Of a stretch of DNA of 64,000 nt, positions 8,574 to 16,900 are shown piece after piece; positions within the stretch are counted from its first letter, which is position 1; each line of letters starts with the position of its first letter. A program made the position numbers and the translations under genes. The stretch is from NCBI RefSeq assembly GCF_004770995.1, contig NZ_RQHW01000047.1, forward strand, positions 1 to 64,000. The letters run 5' to 3'. The notes under the pieces were generated by a model. That model did no database searches. It was not told the origin of the DNA and saw only the letters and a program-made list of their open reading frames with translations. This DNA comes from Leptospira idonii (GTDB taxonomy: Bacteria > Spirochaetota > Leptospiria > Leptospirales > Leptospiraceae).

Positions 8574-9347
8574 ATGCGAAATTTATTACTGAAACTCATT
8601 ATAGTTATGTGTTTGCCTCTTTCTCTCTCTGCACAGGGGAAAGAGGATGCTTTGTCCGCTCAGGAACTTTTGGCCAGATTGGACAGAGAGTTGGACTACG
8701 GAAAAGGTTTAGTGAAGGGAACTTACGTTCTCATTCGCAGAAACGGCCAGTCCGAAACATGGAAAATCAATCGGTTCTTCAACGGAGACGACGCTCTTTA
8801 TCTTTTCGATAGAAAGGGAAGAGGGTTGGAAGCGAAGCTTCTCACAAAAGACGAAGGGGAAAATATTTTTTTCTTCAATGTTTTGTCCGCAAAACTATTC
8901 AAAAAGACGGACGATGAAAAATACGAAGCGTTGATGGGAACCGGTTTTTTCTATGTGGATCTTTCCGGTTATTCGTATCAGGCGAATTACAATCCTTTGG
9001 TGAACGGAGATCTTGAAATTTCAGGACAATCTTACTATCGAGTTTCCTTAAAACCGATCCTTCCTTATTTTTATAAAAAACTGGTTTTGCTCATCGGCAA
9101 AAAAGATCTGAAACCCTACCGCATCGACTTTCATGACCGTGACGGTATTTTATTCAAAACATTGAACTTAAAATACGGTCCTATCAAAATCAAGGAACCG
9201 GGCAAGGTGGATGAAGTGGAAAAGGCTTCCCGCTGGGAGATGCTCGATTTGAATACAGGTAGTATCACCGTCTGGGAAATCCAGGAAGTGGATAAATCGG
9301 TCGCTCCGGACGCCTCTCTTTTTGCGGTAGATAACCTGAGTCGATGA
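8574..9347 (+). CDS. LolA-like outer-membrane lipoprotein-sorting protein
   Basis: 257 residues with a signal peptide ending near LSLSAQG. The rest matches the long LolA-like/'outer membrane lipoprotein-sorting protein' family: a segment like QSETWKINRFFNGDDALYLF, followed by a beta-rich half-barrel and a late FHDRDGILFKTL. It should be periplasmic and bind lipid or lipoprotein. This branch differs from E. coli LolA, so a direct role in lipoprotein transport is inferred. Its stop overlaps the rsmE start by 4 nt (ATGA). Confidence 0.8.
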   Translation: MRNLLLKLIIVMCLPLSLSAQGKEDALSAQELLARLDRELDYGKGLVKGTYVLIRRNGQSETWKINRFFNGDDALYLFDRKGRGLEAKLLTKDEGENIFFFNVLSAKLFKKTDDEKYEALMGTGFFYVDLSGYSYQANYNPLVNGDLEISGQSYYRVSLKPILPYFYKKLVLLIGKKDLKPYRIDFHDRDGILFKTLNLKYGPIKIKEPGKVDEVEKASRWEMLDLNTGSITVWEIQEVDKSVAPDASLFAVDNLSR

Positions 9348-10024
9348 AGGGTTCAGACCTTCTTCTTTTTCGGGAAAATTTCGAGTTCTCACCAAATATT
9401 CGTTTAACGACAGAAGAGCTGAGTCATTTAAAGGCTCTTCGTTTGGATAAGGAAAGCTGCCTGGTTGAAATCAGGGACGGGAAAGGTCTTTCCTTTCTAT
9501 ACGATTTTATTCCCGGTAAAAAAGATATTACCTTTGTCGCAAAACAAGAGTTAATCCTGCCGATTCGCCCTAAAAAAATCGCAATCGCTCTTCCTAAGGG
9601 AAACAGGCTCGATTTTTTTATCGGAAAGGCGACGGAGATAGGAATCACCGAAGTGGTTTTCTGCGTATTTCGTCATTCCATTCGAAAAGAATTCAATTTA
9701 GAAAGAGCTAAAAAAATCGTCAAAGAAGCTGCTTCTCAATCCAAACAAAACTTTCTATTGGAACTTTCCATCGAAGAATCTCTTACATGGATGGAGAAAC
9801 ACAGGGAAAAAATCGCTGTATTGGATCCATACTCTAATGTAAGTTATAAGGTGGGGGACTTTAGAGACCGCATTCCTTTGATCGGTCCGGAGGGAGGATT
9901 CCATTCGGATGAGATTGCGTGGATGGAAAAGGAGAAGATTCCTCGTTTTCGTTTGGAAGGTGGGGTGCTTAGAACGGAGACGGCAGGGATTGTTGCCGCC
10001 TCGCTTTTGGCCTATTCGGAATAG
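9344..10024 (+). CDS. rsmE: 16S rRNA m3U1498 methyltransferase
   Basis: SPOUT-class methyltransferase that makes m3U at 16S position 1498. 226 residues, near the usual length. The N-terminal PUA-like part is followed by KIAIALPKGNRLD and the knotted SAM site LIGPEGGFHSDEI then LRTETAGIVAASLL, the hallmark of RsmE. It is translationally coupled to the LolA-like gene and convergent with the small Cys-rich lipoprotein. Confidence 0.93.
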   Translation: MKGSDLLLFRENFEFSPNIRLTTEELSHLKALRLDKESCLVEIRDGKGLSFLYDFIPGKKDITFVAKQELILPIRPKKIAIALPKGNRLDFFIGKATEIGITEVVFCVFRHSIRKEFNLERAKKIVKEAASQSKQNFLLELSIEESLTWMEKHREKIAVLDPYSNVSYKVGDFRDRIPLIGPEGGFHSDEIAWMEKEKIPRFRLEGGVLRTETAGIVAASLLAYSE

Positions 10025-10042
10025 GCCTCGTCATTAAATTCG

Positions 10043-10312
10043 CTACTTTGCTGTGATCAAAAGATAGACAGTGGAAAGATTGCAGTTTGTGCTGCAGTTG
10101 GTTTGGCAGGCGGAGACTGCAGGAAAATTTTCCCCTGTTACCACCGGATAAGCAGCCGCACACTGTGATTGGCAGGCTTGTAGGGAGCCACCGTTGCAGG
10201 AAATGAGAAAAGTGAGGAGGTTCTTTTCGATCGTTTTGTCTTCCCTTTTTTGACATTGGAAGAAAACGAACACCAAACAAGAAAGAACTAGGATCTTAAG
10301 AACACGATTCAT
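10043..10312 (-). CDS. Small cysteine-rich lipoprotein
   Basis: 89 residues. The signal peptide ends in FFQC (lipobox-like). The mature part holds eight further Cys residues, spaced as C..C..C...C..C..C type pairs, suggesting disulfides outside the cytoplasm. Leptospira carry many such short lipoproteins. I do not know a function. The gene is convergent with rsmE and divergent from the next gene. Confidence 0.65.
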   Translation of the reverse strand: MNRVLKILVLSCLVFVFFQCQKREDKTIEKNLLTFLISCNGGSLQACQSQCAAAYPVVTGENFPAVSACQTNCSTNCNLSTVYLLITAK

Positions 10313-10407
10313 ATTTCAAGATTTTGGTTGGGTCGCCTTTTCGTCAATCGTATCGTAAAACTCTTGACCTAGTCCGTTTTAAGTACGATTTGGATGAATC
10401 TCCCCAT

Positions 10408-11871
10408 ATGGCAGAAGCAGCAAAGAAGGTTCTTGAGAAAAAAGGACAAGGCGAGTATGAATTCACTGCCTATGGTGAATTTTTATCGTACTTCCACGCA
10501 CATATCGATATTTTCAAAAAGCTGCTCAAAGCGAAAAAGATGGATCCTGCACAAATCGAAGCAGTGACCAAGTCGGTCAAGGGCTACATGACCGCCAACA
10601 TCAAAAAGACGGATCATTTTTTCGAGAACCTTCCTCAGTTCTCCACAATGTTAGGTGTTCCTCAGTCAGAGATTTCCAATTACCTCAATACCAACTTCAT
10701 AGAGGTTTTGGCAAAAGTTCAGGAAAAACTGAAATCTCAGGAAATAGAAAAAATCAACAATGCTCCCGAACAGAGATACGATCGAATCACTGAAGAAATC
10801 ATAGAAAAGTTAAAATTCGTTTTTCCTGCTGACACTCGTTTTGCGGAAAGGGGAATATTGATCGTTTTGGAAAATACCAAAACGGGAGAAATCACCGAAC
10901 CGCAAGGGTTGATGGCAGAATCCGCAAGAGCCGCATTGGCTGTCGCCGCACCTACTGCTTCCGGGGATCCTGCAGCTTCTCATTCTTTGTCAGAAGCTCT
11001 GGCACAGGCAAATGCTCCTCCGCCCCCTCCTGTGAAAAAAACATTAATCCCTGTGAAGGAAAAATCCATTCTTTTGGAAATCATTGAAACATTCGGAGAC
11101 ACTCTCACAGGACAACCGTTAGAGATTCATATCGGACCTCCCGTGGATGAATCCGCAGAACCGGAACCTCCTGCTCCGAACCAGCCTAAAAAAGACGATT
11201 ACGAAATCGAAGATTTGGATTTCGAAGAAGAATCTTCTTATTCCTCCAGCCCCTCTTCACAAAGTCCTGAGATCCCAGAGGATCTGATGGCGGATTTCGA
11301 CATAGAAGAACCTGTTCAGGACGAACCGGAAATTGTTTCCGATCCGTTTTTGGAATCGGTAAAAGCTTATTCCATCCGAGAGTTTGTGGAACTTATACAG
11401 ACGATCACCGCTTATCAACAGAAAGGCGATCAGGCTGGTTATCAAAACTGGCTCAAGGCTCAATCCGAATTAGTGAAAACTGTGATTTCTTTCCGGACTC
11501 AAATTTTGAAAGAACAGAAGAACGAGCCGGTGGATTGGAATTCTTTTTATCAAAATATTATTTCCAAAACTCAGTTTCAATTGCAGACCTTGGAAATCCT
11601 ACAGATCAAAATCAAAAATTTCCAAATCGTGAAAATGACTTTGGATCGAGCCATCGTAGAATTGAAAAAAGGTTCTCCCGACTTTGTGAATTTGGTGAGA
11701 ATGGCTTGGCCTCACATTCAAAAAGCTTTTTTCGATGTTCCCAATTACGAGTCGGTTCAAATGACCTTGAAAGGGATTTTGTCCAGAGTGAACGATGAAT
11801 CCCATAAGAAGGAATTCACTCGCATCTTCACTATGGCTTTGAATTTCATCCAATCCAAATATAAGGTGTAG
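10408..11871 (+). CDS. Unrecognised large protein with acidic Pro/Ser linker
   Basis: About 487 residues from the ATG at 10408 (MAEAAKKVLEKKG...). The frame is open back to a TTG at 10324, which is less likely because it would sit 11 nt from the divergent lipoprotein start. The N-terminal part (to about 170) is helical and Lys-rich. An Ala/Pro and acidic linker (PPPPPV, then DDYEIEDLDFEEESS) spans the middle. The C-terminal 180 residues are again helical (VELIQTITAYQQKGDQAG...). There is no signal peptide, so it is cytoplasmic. The order helix, linker, helix suggests a scaffold or adaptor; this is inference. It is followed after 4 nt by a secreted protein gene. Confidence 0.7.
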   Translation: MAEAAKKVLEKKGQGEYEFTAYGEFLSYFHAHIDIFKKLLKAKKMDPAQIEAVTKSVKGYMTANIKKTDHFFENLPQFSTMLGVPQSEISNYLNTNFIEVLAKVQEKLKSQEIEKINNAPEQRYDRITEEIIEKLKFVFPADTRFAERGILIVLENTKTGEITEPQGLMAESARAALAVAAPTASGDPAASHSLSEALAQANAPPPPPVKKTLIPVKEKSILLEIIETFGDTLTGQPLEIHIGPPVDESAEPEPPAPNQPKKDDYEIEDLDFEEESSYSSSPSSQSPEIPEDLMADFDIEEPVQDEPEIVSDPFLESVKAYSIREFVELIQTITAYQQKGDQAGYQNWLKAQSELVKTVISFRTQILKEQKNEPVDWNSFYQNIISKTQFQLQTLEILQIKIKNFQIVKMTLDRAIVELKKGSPDFVNLVRMAWPHIQKAFFDVPNYESVQMTLKGILSRVNDESHKKEFTRIFTMALNFIQSKYKV

Positions 11872-11875
11872 TCGT

Positions 11876-12991
11876 ATGTTCAGGCAAGATCTGTTTTTCT
11901 TGCTTGTACTGTTTTCTTTTTTTGCGATAGCTCCCGGTTTTTCCGAACCGGAACTCATCGTGGATCCTCTTTTGCAAAGGCCTTGGATCTCCGATTCGGA
12001 AGAGGAGGAAAAAAGAAGTTACCATCGTTTTCTTTCCTCTTCCCGTGAAATCGCTAAGACCCAACTCAAACAAGACGGCTTCGGAAGAAATTATCATGTG
12101 TATCCTTCCATGAGGATTCGTTATACGATCGACAACGATTATCATCGCGAATATCCCATTTTGGAAGATGCAGATTTGGCGGTCAGAGAAATGGAAGCTC
12201 TTGCGGATGCGGGAAGAAATAATGATGCTATTTTTTTGGGAAAAAGCATCGGGCTTTGCAGAAGGCTGCATGAGGAAAAGGAAAAATCATTTTCTCCCGT
12301 TTGGGCGAACGAAGCCAATTCTCTTTTGAACCGTCTGATCAATCGATACTCAGATAAAGTGGAAGATATCTTTCTCGTTTCAGAACCTTATGGATGTTAT
12401 GAGGGAGGATCTTCTTCTTTGGGGAATTTGGTTTTGGAGTCGGAAACATTTCGTTACAGAGTGTCCGTTCCCAATACTCTTCGTTACGAAGGTCTCTTTC
12501 GAAAACCATCCGGGTATCTAAAGTCGAATTCATCATTTAGCTTTCGTTTGGTTCGTTTCGTTGAATTTTTGGCTCCTCTTCGTTCGGAAGACTGGGATGA
12601 TATGCAGGAAGCGATGGTCCTTCAGGAATCGGGAATCACTTCCAAAACTCCTAGAAAAATTTTATTTTCCATCGGAACCACTTTCGACTCCGCTCCGAGG
12701 CTAAGAACCGCCAAAGATTATTTCCGATTTTGGGACAAGGAAAGGGGATTGTCTCAGGGAAAAATGCAGGATACCGCTTTTGTTCGAAGCCCGGAGAACG
12801 GAGATTACACTAGCAGGTGGAAATCTGTTGATGAAACCGGCAATATATCGTATTATCAAATGAAAGAATATTATTTCTATAAGGCGCCTCTCGGTTTTTT
12901 TCTTTCTCTTTCCTATCCTGAATCGGAAAAAGAAAAAGCGGATAGATACTGGAATTTGATCCGAAGCGAATTTAAAGTGAAGGAATACTAA
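11876..12991 (+). CDS. Unrecognised secreted protein
   Basis: 371 residues with a hydrophobic signal peptide ending near PGFSEPEL. The mature part is polar and lacks further membrane segments; it should be periplasmic or surface exposed. A helical middle (EDADLAVREMEALADAGRN) hints at a small repeat-like region. AAGGTG overlaps the previous gene's end and serves as the ribosome binding site. It lies 4 nt after the preceding gene and 3 nt before the next, so these three are one operon. Family not recognised. Confidence 0.7.
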   Translation: MFRQDLFFLLVLFSFFAIAPGFSEPELIVDPLLQRPWISDSEEEEKRSYHRFLSSSREIAKTQLKQDGFGRNYHVYPSMRIRYTIDNDYHREYPILEDADLAVREMEALADAGRNNDAIFLGKSIGLCRRLHEEKEKSFSPVWANEANSLLNRLINRYSDKVEDIFLVSEPYGCYEGGSSSLGNLVLESETFRYRVSVPNTLRYEGLFRKPSGYLKSNSSFSFRLVRFVEFLAPLRSEDWDDMQEAMVLQESGITSKTPRKILFSIGTTFDSAPRLRTAKDYFRFWDKERGLSQGKMQDTAFVRSPENGDYTSRWKSVDETGNISYYQMKEYYFYKAPLGFFLSLSYPESEKEKADRYWNLIRSEFKVKEY

Positions 12992-12994
12992 AGG

Positions 12995-13813
12995 ATGATT
13001 TTAGGTTTTGTAGAGTCTCCCCGCAGAAAACGGCCTAATCCGCAGAATCCGGATCCGAAAGCTACTTTCGTATTTTGGGTAGGGTTTCTCATCATTCTGG
13101 GCTTTGCAGCATCTTTACTTCCCTTCGGAGCTTATCTTCCTTTTTCCGTTTCCGTCTGGGCGCTTGTCATTTTATTTCTGCCTCTTCTTTTTTTCGGAAT
13201 TTTTTTAATCTCTAAGCTGGGTTATGTGATATTGATTTCCGTCTTTCTTTCTCTTTTGGGAGGAGGTTTGTCGATTCTGTTTTTGGGAGATTACTTCGGT
13301 TATATGACCAAAACGACTGTCGCTACTGAGATTTCTCCTGAGAACGTAACCAAATATTCCGAGTTTAAGTTTATCTTTCTAAAAGACTTTCAATTGAAAG
13401 TGGATGAAGAGGGAAGTTTCCAAGCTCCTATCGTTGTTCGAAATAGGGGAGGAGCCAAACATTACGGGCCGAACTTTCAATTTCGATTCGTTCCCATCCG
13501 CTCCAAGTCCGATCCGAACCGGGATCTTTCCCTTTATGCTCTTTGTATGTCTGCGATCGGTTCCGGTTGTCTTTTTTCCGAATTTGCCAAGGGGGGAAAT
13601 GTGATGAAGGAATCCGTTTGGGATTCCGATCCCAAAAACCGTGTAGGAATTTCCCCTGTTTCCGGTGCTCTTTATCTGCTTTGGAAACCTTGGGGGGAGG
13701 ATGAAATCAAAACCAAAGGAGTTTGGTCTTTGGGAAGTTTGGGCTTTCTGATTTTGATTTGGGCTGGTTTCGCTTTCCGTAAAAAACTTCTGCCCTTTTC
13801 GGAAGAAATTTGA
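12995..13813 (+). CDS. Unrecognised inner-membrane protein
   Basis: 272 residues: a short basic cytoplasmic N-terminus, three close transmembrane segments (about 25-100), an extracytoplasmic domain of about 135 residues (VRNRGGAKHYGPNFQF), and a last transmembrane segment near the C-terminus (SLGSLGFLILIWAGFAF). It is the last gene of a three-gene run that starts at 10408. A terminator-like hairpin follows. Function unknown. Confidence 0.7.
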   Translation: MILGFVESPRRKRPNPQNPDPKATFVFWVGFLIILGFAASLLPFGAYLPFSVSVWALVILFLPLLFFGIFLISKLGYVILISVFLSLLGGGLSILFLGDYFGYMTKTTVATEISPENVTKYSEFKFIFLKDFQLKVDEEGSFQAPIVVRNRGGAKHYGPNFQFRFVPIRSKSDPNRDLSLYALCMSAIGSGCLFSEFAKGGNVMKESVWDSDPKNRVGISPVSGALYLLWKPWGEDEIKTKGVWSLGSLGFLILIWAGFAFRKKLLPFSEEI

Positions 13814-13876
13814 GAACCCTTTGCAATCGATTTCCGTCTAAAGATTGTTCATAGATGTTTCTCCTTATTTTACCCG

Positions 13877-13905
13877 CAGGGAGGGGTCAATATCCCTGAT
13901 TTTCT
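13877..13905 (+). terminator. Putative terminator before the alpha-2-macroglobulin gene
   Basis: CAGGGA (13877-13882) pairs with TCCCTG (13893-13898), followed by ATTTTCTTTTTTTTC. The stem is short but the T-run is good. It separates the 10408-13813 operon from the next gene. Confidence 0.5.
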
Positions 13906-13952
13906 TTTTTTTCTTTCCCTTTTTCCCTTAGATCCGCATTCCTTTTCTAATT

Positions 13953-16900
13953 ATGATATTTCGTAAGCGCTGGTCTTTATTTCTTCTGTTTTCAATTTTA
14001 TGGACCCAAACGAGTTTTTTTTCCCAGAATGCTCCTCCTTACGTGGAACTTTTTTCTCCTCAAGGTTCCGTTAAACTCACAAAACAAGTTCAAGTTCGTT
14101 TTTCCCAACCGATGGTTTCCTTGGGAGATCCCAGACCGAAAGAGGATATTTTTAAAATCAGCTGCCCTCTTGCGGGAAAAGCCAGATGGATCGATTCCTT
14201 TACTTGGGTGTATGAATTCGAAAAAGAACTTCCAGGGGGAGTGAAATGTGAATTCAAACTTTCCGATTCCTTGAAGACCATCGATGGACAAACGTTAAGC
14301 GGAGATAAAAATTTCGTTTTCGATACGGGAGGACCTTCCGTTCAATACTCGTCTCCTTATTCAGGAAATTCTATAGAAGAAGATCAAGTTTTTATGCTGC
14401 ATCTGGATGCGAAACCGGAGCCTTCTTCCGTGCATAAGTTCGCTTATTTTTCGGTTCAGGAGCTTTCCAACCGCATCCCTCTTGAGATCGTAGAAGGAAA
14501 AGACAGAAAAGAAATATTGAAAGCATCCGGTTATGAAGATGAAGAAAATTTGATTCTAGTTCGTGCGAAACAAATTTTCCTTCCCGATAAAAACATTCGA
14601 TTGGTTTGGGGGAAGGGAGTTCGTTCCGAATGGGGGGGAGAGCTCGCAGAAGATCAGTTATATGATTTTAAAGTGAGACCCGCTTTTTCCGCCAATTTTT
14701 CCTGTGAAAGAGTCAATGCGAAAGCGAATTGTATTCCTATCCTTCCTCTCAGTGTGAATTTCAGTTCTCCTGTCATTCATTCCGATCTTGCCAAAATCAC
14801 TCTTATCTCTAAAGAAGGAAAAGAATATCCTTCTCAACTGAATGAAGCCACGAAACAGGATAAAGAGAACAGTTCTTATTCTTTAAGTTTTCCCGGTCCC
14901 TTTCCTGAAAATTCTGAATTTATCGTTCGCATCCCTGACTCATTGCAGGATGAAACAGGCCGCAAATTGGTAAATGCAGCTAACTTTCCTTTAACGGTCA
15001 AAACGGGAGAGTTTCCTCCTTTGGTGAAATTTCCTGCTAAGTTCGGAATTTTGGAGGCGAATGCGAATCCCGCCATTCCTGTCACCTTACGAAATTTAGA
15101 TGCACAAATTCCTTTGAAAACAGTGAGTCTGAATGTTTCGGGGAGCACACAAAAAACTTTGGATCCTTCCGAAATTCAAAAATGGTTCTCCGTGCTTGCT
15201 AAGACGGAAAGAGAAAAAAGTATTTTTGCCACCAAAATCGGCTCCAATGCTCCTGTTTCTTTGAACTTTCCCAAACCGAACGGCAAAAAGCCGATGGAAG
15301 TTGTGGGAATTCCTTTGGAAAAACCGGGATTCTATGTTGTGGAATTTGCCAGTGATACGTTAGGCGCCAGCCTGCTTGAAAAAAAGGGAAAAATGTATGT
15401 TTCCGCTGCGGCTTTGGTTACGAATCTTTCCGTTCATTTCAAATGGGGCAAGGACTCAAGCTTAGTTTGGGTGACTTCTTTGGACAAAGCCGTTCCTGAG
15501 TCTGGCGTTTTGGTGAAGATAGTAGACTGTAAAGGTGTTGTTCGGGGAACGGGTGTTACAGGAAAAGAAGGGACTGTGAAGTTCGGAAAAATAAGTAATT
15601 CCGAAGTTCCTTATTGCGGGTATCATGAATTAGGAAACGGTCTTACCGTTTTTGCTCAAAAAGGAGAAGATATCAGTTTCACTTCTTCTGCCTGGGACTC
15701 GGGGATCGAATCTTGGAGGTTTAATCTTCCTTCTTCCTTATACGGGGGAGGGGAAGAAATACAATCCGTAGTTTTGGACAGAACCTTATTCAAAGCGGGA
15801 GAAACAGTCCATCTAAAACATTTTAGGCGAGGTCATGGCGGCCAAGGTTTGACTGCCTCGGATCCGAAAACCTATCCTAAAAAAGTAGTGATTCAACATG
15901 AAGGTTCCGGTGAAAATTTCATAACTCCTTTGGTTTGGTCTTTTCCAGGTTCTACTGAATCCGAATTTAACATTCCTAAGACGGCAAAATTAGGTACTTA
16001 TAAAATACTTTACCCTTATTCGGAAGAAGAGATCGGTTACGGGGCGGTTGTAGGAAATTTCCGGGTGGAAGAATTTCGTCTGCCTGTGTTAAAGGGAAAT
16101 ATCCAACTTGCGGACGGAGCCGTTTATTTGGTTTCTCCTAAAAAAGCGAAGGTAGATTTAGGATTGCAGTATCTATCCGGTGGAGGTGCGTCTTCTTTCC
16201 CTGTCCAGATTCGAGGCCAGGTTTCTCCTAGGTTTTGGTCTCCTTCGGAGGAATACTCCTCTTTCAGTTTTAATCCGGAACAAATCACAGTGGGAAGGCA
16301 TAAAACGGGAGAAGAGTCGGAAGAAGATTCCGGCTCTTCCGTAGACTCCAAACTGTTCCAGGGCGAAAAATTAAAGTTAGATGAGAAAGGCTTCGGAAGT
16401 TTTACTTTCGAAAATTTAAAGCCCGTTCTTACCGATTCCTCTTTGGAAGTGGAGATGGAGTATCTGGATCCTTCCGGTGAAATTCAAACCACTTATAGAA
16501 GTTTTCCCGTCCACCAATCGAATCTTCATTTGGGAATCCAACCGAAAGGGTGGTTCTTTTCCAAAGACAAGGTGGAGATGCAGATACTCGCTTTGGATCT
16601 TAAGAACGAACCTAAAAAAAATCAAAAAATCAATGTTAAGGCATATTCCAGAAGTTTTTATTCCAATAGACGCAGGTTAGTCGGCGGATACTACGCTTAC
16701 GATCATTTCAGAGAAGTAAAGGATTTGGGAGTGTACTGCTCCGGCAAAACCAACGATAAAGGAATTTTATTTTGCGAAGGAAAAGCTCCTGAAACAGGTG
16801 AGATCATTTTCAGCGCCGAAGCCGAAGATGATAAAGGAAACCAAACCAATTCCGTATACAGCATTTGGGTGGCATCTTCTGAGGATTCCTGGTTCGAAGC

